Source: a bacterium (GTDB taxonomy: Bacteria; B130-G9). From it: DNA of 9,402 bases. The notes below the pieces were generated by a model. It made no database searches and was not told where the DNA came from. It worked only from the letters and a program-made list of their open reading frames with translations. The stretch lies in the NCBI GenBank assembly GCA_021160245.1, contig JAGHCW010000041.1:1-9402 (forward strand). The letters run 5' to 3'. The position numbers were made by a program, and so were the translations under genes. Every line of letters starts with the position of its first letter. Within the stretch, counting starts at the first letter, position 1. Below, one piece after another: positions 1-6,241 of the stretch.

Positions 1-116
1 CCGAATGCATCTGCAATCTCGGCAGCCCTCACCAGTTCACCATCCCGATTGCCGAGAAACGCCAGCGCGTGTATGGCGATAGCCGCGGCATCCGATGCCT
101 TAAATAGTCTTGCCAT
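1..116 (-). CDS. Rrf2-family transcriptional regulator, N-terminal part (runs off left edge)
   Basis: The reverse strand from the ATG at 116-114 reads MARLFKASDAAAIAIHALAF and continues open to the window edge (38 codons). The start resembles Rrf2 proteins, whose first helix has the pattern M-x-L-(F/S)-K-x-S-x-A-(A/R)-x-A-x-x-A-L and is followed by an A-x-E-I-A helix; here RAAEIADAF fits the beginning of the winged helix-turn-helix. The start is supported by an AGGAGGG ribosome site about 5 nt upstream and by a promoter at 155-183. The wing and any cysteine-rich sensor loop lie outside the window, so it is not known whether it binds an Fe-S cluster. Its N-terminus differs from that of the second Rrf2 protein at 6270-6698, so the two are distinct paralogs. 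The family call rests on 38 residues only. Confidence 0.72.
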   Translation of the reverse strand, partial: MARLFKASDAAAIAIHALAFLGNRDGELVRAAEIADAF

Positions 117-154
117 AAAAGCCCTCCTAGACCACATTCTGATATTCACGTATA

Positions 155-183
155 ACAATATGGCTTTATCGAGAATATGTCAA
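155..183 (-). promoter_or_regulatory. Sigma70-like promoter of the left rrf2 gene
   Basis: On the minus strand TTGACA (183-178) is followed after exactly 17 nt by TATTGT (160-155), and the ATG lies about 40 nt further on. The -35 box is a perfect consensus match and the -10 matches at 4 of 6 positions. An AT-rich imperfect repeat (GATATTC at 141-147, GAATATG at 173-179) brackets the -10 box and might be an operator, but the arms are short and widely spaced. Confidence 0.65.
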
Positions 184-205
184 GTGCTTTCTTATTGCGA
201 TCGTT

Positions 206-245
206 CCAATTGGGGATTTCGGATTTCGGATTGGGGATTATTCGG
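206..245. repeat. Dispersed GGGATT/TCGGATT intergenic repeat, copy 1
   Basis: The stretch is built of short iterations (AATTGGGGATT, TCGGATT twice, TTGGGGATT). Related sequence occurs at 6769-6793, and a reverse-oriented piece (AATCCGAAATCGGAAAT) lies at 403-419. In the remembered experience of this annotator such iterations are common noncoding repeats of metagenome-derived genomes; that is general knowledge, not a search result. Confidence 0.55.
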
Positions 246-278
246 CGAGGTGGGCTGCACTGATGGGACTTGGGACAA

Positions 279-401
279 TCACAGGATTTGGCTTGCTTGC
301 ACCTTGAGGGCAACGGCTCGCTTCTCATTCATTGCACCAGCCTCGACGGCAAGCGCAAGCCAGTAGATCGCCTCGTCGCAATGGGCAAACGTGGCTGCCA
401 T
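279..401 (-). pseudogene. Fragment resembling C-terminus of a four-helix-bundle (23S rRNA intervening-sequence) protein
   Basis: A 40-codon minus-strand frame starts with ATG at 401-399 and stops at 281-279. It contains CDEAIYWLALAVEAGAMNEK followed by a helical stretch ending SQIL. Four-helix-bundle proteins of about 120 residues typically end with a segment of the form (A)DE-x-x-(Y/F)WL-x-L-x-x-E/A-x-G-x-(L/M), followed by a final amphipathic helix, which is what is seen here. The first two thirds of the family are absent, and a piece of the dispersed repeat (403-419) abuts the truncation point. It is therefore most likely a gene remnant and not a functional small protein. Alternatively it is a chance helical ORF. 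Confidence 0.38.
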
Positions 402-402
402 T

Positions 403-425
403 CAATCCGAAATCGGAAATTTCGT
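403..425. repeat. Dispersed TCGGATT repeat, inverted partial copy
   Basis: CAATCCGAAATCGGAAATTTCG is the reverse complement of the TTCCGATTTCGGATTG type units found at 206-245. It lies directly at the truncated 5' side of the four-helix-bundle fragment, so the fragment is bracketed by oppositely oriented repeat copies. Between here and position 557 no further gene or convincing promoter is visible. Confidence 0.5.
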
Positions 426-557
426 TTGACTTCACGGGCTTGAGTGCTCATTCTGATGATGGCTTTAGCATTCGGCATTGCAGAATGTGTAATATGGGAA
501 AACCAGAGGCGCCGGCCGAAGTCCGGAGCAATTCAGTCAAGTTGGCTCTTCTGAAGT

Positions 558-2032
558 ATGGGCAAGCAGAACAAGAAGCGAAAAAAGCACAAAGGTTCAA
601 AGAGCGGGAAACCCCGTACACCAATCAGTGGACATACTCATAAGGGCAAAGAGCTTCTTCCTCCAATTGCCAAAGCCCCGACTAGGGTGGCCTTTGTCTC
701 ATGGATGAACGACCGTTTACCAGAGATGCTTTGGGCTGCGTTGATTCGCGTATCTTCCAATCAAGATTGCGCGCTCAGCCAGTTTCGCAGAATATTGACC
801 TACATTGAAAGGCACGAACAGAGGGAGTTGCTTTCCGACATTACATTAACTGGGTTATCAAAGCTGGATGCTCGTTTGCGGGAGGAAGTTATTACTTTCA
901 TTCTTGGACCCCCGGAAGCCAGCGAACCTCTTGTGGCTCTGCGTCTGTTTCAGACTCTTCCCGCTCGTGAGTCATGGGACAAGTTACTACCCCCGTTGAA
1001 ACCTGATGTCCGATTATTGATGAGGGCTGTGGGCGCGACTCTATCGGATCAATCACAAGAAGCGACGGATTGCCGATGGTTGCGTCTGATGGCCCGACTG
1101 CTAGCTGGCACACTGTGAGCTTGCCAGAAGATAACGCGAAAGCCTTCTGGGGCTACCCTAGTGAGGGTGATCAACACACGGTACGGTCGAGTATCCGAGC
1201 CGCGGAGGGTTTACTCAACTCAATCGAATCTGCTGGTTCGACTTGGCCCAAGGCCTTTTGGCAAGAGGCATGGCATGGGAGCCCATGTCTTCCGCTTGCG
1301 GAATCATGTCCGACAATGCAGGTTCAGGGTATTGTTACGCCTGATCGAATAGAAGATGTATCCGGTGCCCTCGAAGAACATTGGAAAAGGACACATTCCA
1401 CAACAGCAATTGACGCGAGACACGACGCTGTTTTTGGAATGGCATTCTATTGCATTCGTATTCTGAAGGAGCTTCTGGGAATCGGAATTGGTACTTCGAT
1501 TCTTGGGCGTCTTGCCCTGAGAACAATTGTGGAGGTTCGGATAAACCTCCATTACTTGCTCAAGGAAGAAAATTTGGAGTTATGGAAGAAGTGGCGCGAA
1601 TACGGAGTGGGTCAAGCAAAGCTAAACGCCCTCAAGTTCGACGACAGCCTGGAGCCTCCGAAGTACATTGATATTGAAAGCATTGAACAGATCACTGGTG
1701 AAGATCTCTGGGAGGAGTTTCTTACGATAAACATTGGAGGTTGGTCTGGACTTGACCTCCGTCGACTGAGCGAGAAAGCAGGGCTGAAAGACCTCTACGA
1801 CAGCCATTACTCATGGACCTCGGGCTACACACACGGCACTTGGGGACCGATAAGGGAATCGTGCTATCAAACATGTGGGAATCCCCTTCATCGCCTACAT
1901 CGCTATCCCGAGAGAAAGTCATTACGTGAGACGGTCGAAGATGCCGCACATGTTGTAGATGACATGCTTGACGATGTCGATTTCGCGTATCCAGGTTACG
2001 GTCATCGGATTACAGAAAAAACCAAAAAATGA
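558..2032 (+). pseudogene. DUF5677-like protein gene split by a -1 frameshift
   Basis: Two overlapping frames form one protein of about 491 residues. The first (558-1118, 186 aa) has a very basic N-terminus (MGKQNKKRKKHKG), then SWMNDRLPEMLWAALI and a helical region ending CRWLRLMARLLAGTL. The second, open from 1007 and likely joined near 1112, continues VSLPEDNAKAFWGYPSEGDQ through TAIDARHDAVFGMAFY, GRLALRTIVE, YGVGQAKLNAL, YSWTSGYTHGTWG and NPLHRLHRYP to the stop at 2032. The joined order matches a family of hypothetical proteins of about 480-490 aa with a C-terminal DUF5677 domain as I recall it; the function is unknown. The frame moves back one base, consistent with loss of one nucleotide near 1105-1116. 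No slippery heptamer is visible, so programmed frameshifting is unlikely; mutation or a sequencing indel is more likely. No strong ribosome site precedes 558. Confidence 0.7.
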
Positions 2033-2139
2033 GGCCGAATAAGGCACTGCACCGGACGGCTATTTCGCTGCGCTTGATAACGAAGGCCAGTTTATTCGCT
2101 AGACGGTAATGAGTATGAGATTCTGAAGACGAACTGCCC

Positions 2140-2326
2140 ATGAGGGTTAGAAACATCATTAAGATGATAGAAAGGGATGGCTGGCGGTTGGTGCGCCAAG
2201 GGGTAGCCATCGACAGTAAAGATTTGCCTTGGACCCCGGTATGGCATCCCCATATCCGGCAATCCAAGAATAGAGATGCCTCCCGGGACACTTAACAGCG
2301 TCCTGAAGCAGGCTGGGCTCAAGTGA
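2140..2326 (+). pseudogene. hicA: Degraded HicA-family mRNA interferase toxin
   Basis: HicA toxins are small double-stranded-RNA-binding-fold RNases that cut mRNA and are neutralised by HicB. From ATG 2140 the frame gives MRVRNIIKMIERDGWRLVRQ, the typical start (K-x-x-E-x-D-G-W-x-L-V-R-Q). The frame then breaks: the GSHRQ motif containing the catalytic histidine is read one frame away at 2202-2216, and the typical ending ISGNPRIEMPPGTLNSVLKQ, followed by AGLK and a stop, lies in a third frame (to 2326). Actual translation from 2140 would stop at 2295 after 51 residues with scrambled sequence from residue 21. Both shifts fit single-base losses. The order toxin then antitoxin with 10 nt to hicB is normal for hicAB. 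The remnant is clear; whether the breaks are biological or sequencing errors is not. Confidence 0.85.
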
Positions 2327-2336
2327 GGAAAGATCG

Positions 2337-2552
2337 ATGAAGTATATGGTGATAATCGAGAAGGGGCTGAAGAGCTGGGGAGCGTTCGTTCCGGACCTGC
2401 CCGGGTGTGTCGCGGCTGGCGAGTCCAGAGATGAGGTTGTCCGCCTTATTAAGGAGGCCATGGAGTTTCATCTTGAAGGTCTCAAAGCGGATGGCGCCTC
2501 GATCCCCCAGCCGAGCTCCGAAATCGAATACATCGAGATCGCTGCCGCATAA
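2337..2552 (+). CDS. hicB: HicB-family antitoxin
   Basis: This 71-residue protein starts MKYMVIIEKGLKSWGAFVPD, then LPGCVAAGESRDEVVRLIKE, then EAMEFHLEGLKADG. This is the usual HicB pattern: a first beta strand, the F-x-P-D-L-P-G-C motif with G-x-S/T-x-x-E following, and a helix ending in the (I/L)-x-x-H-(L/I)-E-x-(L/M) motif. The fold is a degraded RNase-H-like domain that covers the HicA active site. No extra ribbon-helix-helix or HTH domain is present, so it is the short form and may not repress on its own. The GAGGA site at 2325-2329 gives a good start at 2337, and the gene begins 10 nt after the hicA remnant. It is intact although its toxin is broken. Confidence 0.88.
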   Translation: MKYMVIIEKGLKSWGAFVPDLPGCVAAGESRDEVVRLIKEAMEFHLEGLKADGASIPQPSSEIEYIEIAAA

Positions 2553-2590
2553 CAACGGCATAACAATAACATGGCCACTGGAGGCTTGGC

Positions 2591-2836
2591 ATGAGCATGC
2601 AAGCAATTGAGTCGCACGACTTAGCGCAAGAAGCCCGATTCACAGAAGACGACATGGTCGTGAGGCTTGTTGATGGGCGAACGGTCTCCGTTCCATTGGA
2701 GTGGTTTCCGCGTCTGGCCAAAGCGACAAGAGAGCAATTGGAACACTATGAGATTCTCGGTGACGGAGAGGGGATACACTGGCCTGACGTTGACGAGGAC
2801 CTAAGCGTCGAAGGGCTGCTGCGCGGCAGTCATTAG
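2591..2836 (+). CDS. DUF2442 domain-containing protein
   Basis: An 81-residue acidic protein. Residues 22-80 contain MVVRLVDGRTVSVPLEWFPR, then LAKATREQLEHYEILGDGEG, then IHWPDVDEDLSVEGLLRG. This is the signature of DUF2442 proteins: two beta strands, a (L/W)-F/Y-P-R-L motif, and the near-invariant G-I-x-W-P-x-(V/I/L)-D-E-D-(I/L)-S-V-x-x-L-L ending. The role is unproven; the family commonly lies beside DUF4160 in toxin-antitoxin-like pairs, but no DUF4160 gene is seen here. The start at 2591 has a GGAGG site at 2580-2584. It lies 38 nt after hicB in the same direction, so it is probably cotranscribed and belongs to the same accessory block. Confidence 0.88.
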   Translation: MSMQAIESHDLAQEARFTEDDMVVRLVDGRTVSVPLEWFPRLAKATREQLEHYEILGDGEGIHWPDVDEDLSVEGLLRGSH

Positions 2837-2878
2837 GTTGATCATATATCCAAGAATGAATCGAGCGCCTCGGAGGGG

Positions 2879-2993
2879 GGTGAGGGCGTCTGTTCCCCTA
2901 GTGCGCGTTGGGCGGAGTGCGCCAAGGGTTGGCGTACATCTGGCACAAACCAGCCTTTCGAGCCGACCGGCTTGGGGTTCAATCGCCCTCACT
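2879..2993. other. Multi-hairpin intergenic element closed by a 9-bp inverted repeat
   Basis: GTGAGGGCG at 2880-2888 and CGCCCTCAC at 2984-2992 are perfect inverted repeats, extendable by one G-T pair. Inside are a 9-bp hairpin with a 3-nt loop (GTGCGCCAA 2917-2925, TTGGCGTAC 2929-2937, one G-U), a 4-bp hairpin (CTGG 2940-2943, CCAG 2950-2953) and a hairpin at 2959-2974 (CGAGCC with GGCTTG, loop GACC). The element fills most of the gap between two convergent genes. It could act as a bidirectional terminator, a small mobile repeat or a structured RNA. There is no consistent tRNA T-arm or anticodon arm, so I do not call it a tRNA. Confidence 0.45.
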
Positions 2994-3007
2994 AAAAGCT
3001 CATCCGA

Positions 3008-3823
3008 TCATAGAGCCACCCGCTCCTTCAGCGCTTCCACATCCTCGCCCTTCTGAGCGAAGTAGTCGTTGATGTGGTCATCCAGAATAGCTCGCTTCTC
3101 ACGCATGAAATCCACGATACTCTCTTCCTTCAACGGAAGGCCGACCTTCATGAACTCGCGGAATATCGTGATAACGTCGCCGAATAGGCAGATCGGCTGC
3201 GTCCCAAAGTCCCTGTCCGCAATGCGGCGCCCCATCGAAAGGCCCGCCTCGCGCAACGTCTCACGCGCCTTCTCCCGAGTGCCGAAGTGATAGACGGGGT
3301 TTGAGTAGATCAATCCATAGTCCTCATGAAGACGCTTGTACTCGGCCAGGGTCACGGGCATCTGGTCGGGCATCCAGGCCGTTGCCGCCGAGGCGCCGTC
3401 AGATATGTATGGGATTCCGTGTTCGAGGTTATAGATCACAGATTGGGCATGCATCGCCATCTTGCAGCCCACACAGACAATAAATAGCGCCTTGTATCTC
3501 TTGAAGTCAGCGATAAAACTGTTTAGTACGAGCTTTCTGAAAAGTTCCCGAACGCTGGCCCCAAACTGCGTGAAAACTGGCCTTCCGAGGTGCCTTTCGA
3601 GCTCTGGGACACGCACCCTTGAGCGGCCAACAAACCAATGACCATAGCCTCGGTTATAGGTGAGCAAATGAACATTCTCGTATTGCTCAGCAAGCGTCAG
3701 AGCCGTAACGGTCGAATCCAATCCGCCCGAAAACATCAACGAGACAGCCGGCTTCTTCGAGCTCGGCTCCCGTCCGTTCTCCTTCACTACGCCAGTTTTT
3801 TCACCACAAAGACACTGAGACAC
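3008..3823 (-). CDS. PP-loop ATPase with CxxC...C cysteine triad (paralog B), putative sulfurtransferase
   Basis: A 271-residue member of the adenine-nucleotide alpha-hydrolase/PP-loop superfamily, whose members adenylate a substrate carbonyl oxygen before replacement by sulfur or nitrogen. The PP-loop FSGGLDST is at 31-38, followed by VHLLTYNRGYGH. Cysteines C117 and C120 (CVGCKMAMH) and C212 (GTQPICLFGD) form a CxxC plus distal Cys arrangement like the [4Fe-4S] ligands of TtcA; cluster binding is inferred. It is a clear paralog of the protein at 5402-6205: the shared blocks are LLT-x-x-x-GYGH, C-x-x-C-K-x-AMH, SDG-(A/S)-S and GTQP-x-C. The GTG start at 3823 is supported by AGGAG (3830-3834) overlapping the stop of the desulfurase gene 9 nt upstream. 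The first 12 residues come from a dispersed repeat, so cysteines 4 and 6 are probably irrelevant. It is last in the operon. QueC-like chemistry is an alternative, but QueC's four-cysteine zinc site is absent. Confidence 0.85.
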   Translation of the reverse strand: MSQCLCGEKTGVVKENGREPSSKKPAVSLMFSGGLDSTVTALTLAEQYENVHLLTYNRGYGHWFVGRSRVRVPELERHLGRPVFTQFGASVRELFRKLVLNSFIADFKRYKALFIVCVGCKMAMHAQSVIYNLEHGIPYISDGASAATAWMPDQMPVTLAEYKRLHEDYGLIYSNPVYHFGTREKARETLREAGLSMGRRIADRDFGTQPICLFGDVITIFREFMKVGLPLKEESIVDFMREKRAILDDHINDYFAQKGEDVEALKERVAL

Positions 3824-3829
3824 AGAGAG
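3796..3829. repeat. Dispersed 'TTCACCACAAAGACAC..GAGACACAGAG' type repeat
   Basis: The plus-strand sequence TTTTTTCACCACAAAGACAC continuing TGAGACACAGAGAG matches a motif that I recall as very frequent between genes of many uncultured bacteria and archaea. Here it overlaps the first codons and the start of the PP-loop ATPase gene, so the protein begins with repeat-encoded residues. No second copy is visible in this window, so the repeat status rests on recall. Confidence 0.45.
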
Positions 3830-3832
3830 CTC

Positions 3833-5053
3833 CTACCGATAGTGCTTGATCAATTGGGTTAGAACTTTGGCAAACAGCTCGCATTCAGCGGGCGTGTTAT
3901 AGACATAGACCGAGGCGCGGATTGAGTGCGCGAGGTCGTTGGCGTTGTACCACGAGTGGACGCAGAGGTAGCCGGCCCGAACCATGATATTGTGAGCCTG
4001 ATCGAGTATTCGAGCGACTTCCAGCGCTTTCATCCCATCAATGGACATGTTGAGAATGCCGCCTCGCAGTTCCGGGTTGTCCGGTCCGATGATGCTAAGT
4101 CCATCGATGCCGATAAGCATGTCGGTCATGATGCGATTAAGAGCGACTTCATGTTCATGAACCTCCTCAGGCCCAAGCTCCATCAAGAACTCCGCCGCAA
4201 CTCCGGCGCCGATGGCGCCCGCATAGTTTTGAAGCCCCGCCTCGAACCGGTCGGGTAAACCTGCGAGGACATAGCTATCATAAAACGTGTTGAGCACGGT
4301 CTCGCCACCGACGATGAACGGCTCCAGCTTGTTGAGCACTTCCTCTTTGGCCCACAGGACACCGACGCCGGTTGGCCCCATCATTTTATGCACGGAGAAT
4401 ACGAGAATATCGATACCCAGCTCCTGAACGTCAATCCTGCTGTGGGCCACAGATTGCGCTCCATCGACCATCACTAGGGCGCCGTGCTTGTGAGCGATTT
4501 CGGCGATCTCCGTGACCGGCACAGTGACCCCGGTCAGGTTCGACGTGTGTGCCACACTGACGAGCTTCACGTCGTCCGACATCGCCTCTAAGAATGCAGC
4601 GTGGTCAAACATCATGTCCTCATCTAGCTCCACAATGACGTGTCTCACTCCGCGCCGGCGCTTCAAGACCTGCCAGGGCAGGAGGTTGGAGTTGTGCTCA
4701 ACATTGGTTGTGACCACGATGTCGCCTTCCGAGAAGGGCAGCGAGTTTGAGATGAGGTTCAGGCCCTCGCTCGTGTTTTTTACGAAGATAAGCTCCTTGG
4801 ACTGCGGGGCATTGATAAGTCTGGCAAGCCGCTCCCTCGCGCGATCGTATTCTTCAGTAGTGCGCCGTCCAAAATAGTAAGTCGTTCTGCCGTGACATCC
4901 CGAGTAAGAGTAGTAATAATCGTTCATCGCCTCAACTACCGGAATCGGCTTCAACGACATACATGCGTTGTCGAGATAGACGACCGGTTTCCTGTTGATC
5001 TTAACGTGAAGCGCCGGAAAGAGCTTTCTTATGAGTGCAACATCCAGAGTCAT
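3833..5053 (-). CDS. Class V aminotransferase, SufS/CsdA-like cysteine desulfurase
   Basis: A 406-residue PLP enzyme of family length. Cysteine desulfurases convert L-cysteine to alanine and hold the sulfur as a protein persulfide. Visible motifs: LDNA near 27-30, VEHNSNLLPW (118-127) with the PLP-stacking His120, DGAQS (197-201) with Asp197, FSVHKMMGPTG (219-229) with the PLP-binding Lys223, GGE (249-251), FEAGLQNYAGAIG (270-282), and VRAGYLCVHSWYN with Cys364. The last lies where SufS carries its catalytic Cys, and the ending SIRASVYVYNT also matches SufS. The usual N-terminal HRGVHTLS-like segment is instead CHGRTTYYFGRRTTEEYD, so it is a divergent type. The start at 5053 has AGGA about 8 nt upstream and is 4 nt after the two-TM gene stop. 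Between two PP-loop ATPases it most likely feeds them sulfur. A related class V aminotransferase activity is less likely given Cys364. Confidence 0.9.
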   Translation of the reverse strand: MTLDVALIRKLFPALHVKINRKPVVYLDNACMSLKPIPVVEAMNDYYYSYSGCHGRTTYYFGRRTTEEYDRARERLARLINAPQSKELIFVKNTSEGLNLISNSLPFSEGDIVVTTNVEHNSNLLPWQVLKRRRGVRHVIVELDEDMMFDHAAFLEAMSDDVKLVSVAHTSNLTGVTVPVTEIAEIAHKHGALVMVDGAQSVAHSRIDVQELGIDILVFSVHKMMGPTGVGVLWAKEEVLNKLEPFIVGGETVLNTFYDSYVLAGLPDRFEAGLQNYAGAIGAGVAAEFLMELGPEEVHEHEVALNRIMTDMLIGIDGLSIIGPDNPELRGGILNMSIDGMKALEVARILDQAHNIMVRAGYLCVHSWYNANDLAHSIRASVYVYNTPAECELFAKVLTQLIKHYR

Positions 5054-5057
5054 TATG

Positions 5058-5405
5058 TCATCCTGCGAGTTTGAATACCGTGCCGGCCAGAAGACCCATT
5101 AGGCCGAGCATCCCGATTATCAGAAACAAATTGAAATACTTGAATACGAATCCGGAGAACGCTGGCGAGAGACCAAAGAGCTTGCCTGATACGATGCACT
5201 TGAGGTCCGGCCGCCAGAAATATGAATCGTTGAGCAGCTCGTTAAACATCCGTGGGGTTGATACCGAGAGAACGGTCGCAAGCGTCCGAGCCCAAAAGCG
5301 GAAGCGCTTGGAAAACATTCCAAGGCCTCCGAACAGCAGGAGGCCAAGACCGCCTAAGACGACGGAAAATGTCAGAAATATGAGCAACCCCAACATTGAG
5401 GTCAT
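5058..5405 (-). CDS. Small two-TM membrane protein of unknown function
   Basis: I do not recognise a family. The 115-residue protein has two strongly hydrophobic segments, about 4-30 (LGLLIFLTFSVVLGGLGLLL and beyond) and about 88-112 (FKYFNLFLIIGMLGLMGLLA and beyond). They are joined by a basic loop (SKRFRFWAR at 32-40) that by the positive-inside rule should be cytoplasmic, placing both ends outside. The loop also has a single Cys70 in DLKCIVSGK. The ATG at 5405 overlaps the stop of PP-loop ATPase A as ATGA, a translational coupling arrangement; a longer reading from 5435 would overlap that gene by 34 nt and has no better ribosome site. The position inside the operon, with 4 nt to the desulfurase, implies a role in the same pathway, perhaps anchoring or transport of a sulfur compound. 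That is inference only. Confidence 0.75.
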   Translation of the reverse strand: MTSMLGLLIFLTFSVVLGGLGLLLFGGLGMFSKRFRFWARTLATVLSVSTPRMFNELLNDSYFWRPDLKCIVSGKLFGLSPAFSGFVFKYFNLFLIIGMLGLMGLLAGTVFKLAG

Positions 5406-6205
5406 GCCCTTGCCGCTAAGTCCACAGCACGCCATCCCGAGCCATCGCCTCCTTTCAATCTTTGCACAAGCTCGTCCATATCCAAGCCCTTCTGGTCGAA
5501 CTTCTCTCTCATATAAGACACAGCAATCCGTTTCTTCTCCTCGATAAACTGCAGAACATCGTCTTGGGCATATTTAGGGTGTATCTTGAAAAACGTCGAG
5601 AAGAAATATATGAGGTTGCCCGGCACACAAAGCGGCTGCGTCCCCGGATTCCTGCCCGCGATATTAAGGCCCACGCTCCCGATCCCCTTTTGTGCCAGTA
5701 TCCTCTTCTCCTCATCCCTGCTACCCACCCGATAAACCGGCGTCGAGAAGTCGATGCCAAACTCCGCGTAGTAATCCTTAATCGCCCGCAAACTCTCCTC
5801 CATCTGCTCCACATAGTAGTTGGTCTGTGTCGATGACCCGTCCGATGAATGCCGAATCTCGTGCTCGAGGCAATACATGATCGTCTTGGTGTGCATCGCC
5901 AACTTGCAGGCCATGCACCATATAAACTTGGATTTGTACCGCCGATAATCGCCCGGCAACGTATCGATCAGGAGTTTCTCAAAGAGGTCCGAGCAGTCAT
6001 TTATTACGTGAACAAAGCGATGTTGCCCTAATATCCGATCGAAGTTGGGTCCCTGCCTCTTAGACCAATTCATAAAGCAGTGGCCGTAGCCATTGCAGAA
6101 CGTCAAAAGGTGCAACTTCTCATAAATGTCGGACAGCAACACGACGGTCGTCGTTGAATCGAGTCCGCCCGAGAACATAACCGTGCTCTCTCCTTGCCTC
6201 GTCAT
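5402..6205 (-). CDS. PP-loop ATPase with CxxC...C cysteine triad (paralog A), putative sulfurtransferase
   Basis: A 267-residue PP-loop ATPase. FSGGLDSTTT (11-20) is the pyrophosphatase loop, then LHLLTFCNGYGH. C97 and C100 (CMACKLAMH) with C193 (GTQPLCVPGN) repeat the CxxC plus distal Cys pattern of its paralog at 3008-3823 (spacing from second to third Cys 93 against 92), and SDGSS occupies the same place as SDGAS there. The frame is open upstream to 6472, but that would overlap the rrf2 gene by about 200 nt and give a low-complexity arginine-rich N-terminus. The ATG at 6205 is preferred: it has AAGGA 5-7 nt upstream, lies 64 nt after rrf2 and gives a length equal to the paralog. By family knowledge it should adenylate a substrate for thiolation; the substrate is unknown. 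Differences between the paralogs (extra C37, C43, C71 here) suggest two substrates or a heterodimer. Confidence 0.87.
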   Translation of the reverse strand: MTRQGESTVMFSGGLDSTTTVVLLSDIYEKLHLLTFCNGYGHCFMNWSKRQGPNFDRILGQHRFVHVINDCSDLFEKLLIDTLPGDYRRYKSKFIWCMACKLAMHTKTIMYCLEHEIRHSSDGSSTQTNYYVEQMEESLRAIKDYYAEFGIDFSTPVYRVGSRDEEKRILAQKGIGSVGLNIAGRNPGTQPLCVPGNLIYFFSTFFKIHPKYAQDDVLQFIEEKKRIAVSYMREKFDQKGLDMDELVQRLKGGDGSGWRAVDLAARA

Positions 6206-6241
6206 ATCTTCCTTAAAAACTCCCTGCGATTTAGTATTTTT

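Noticed and set aside
332-643. Plus-strand 103-codon frame across the repeat region
   Set aside because: It crosses the dispersed repeat, has no ribosome site and no recognisable domain, and overlaps the start of the DUF5677-like gene in another frame.
1070-1118. Programmed -1 frameshift in the DUF5677-like gene
   Set aside because: No X-XXY-YYZ slippery heptamer or downstream pseudoknot is evident; mutation or sequencing indel is simpler.
2879-2993. tRNA gene (GGTTCAATC followed by a stem closing with the 5' end)
   Set aside because: The T-arm does not pair around TTCAATC, the length of about 115 nt is too great, and no anticodon arm is recognisable.
3008-3823. QueC (7-cyano-7-deazaguanine synthase) identity for the PP-loop ATPases
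   Set aside because: They have the SGGLDS loop but lack QueC's C-terminal four-cysteine zinc motif, and no other queuosine genes are nearby.
5406-5435. Longer start for the two-TM protein at 5435
   Set aside because: It adds MACCGLSGKG encoded wholly inside the preceding gene; the ATGA overlap at 5405-5402 is the more typical coupled start.
5035-5547. Plus-strand 170-codon frame opposite the two-TM and PP-loop genes
   Set aside because: It is an antisense shadow of well-supported genes, rich in Pro/Arg/Ser as expected from such reading, with no domain.
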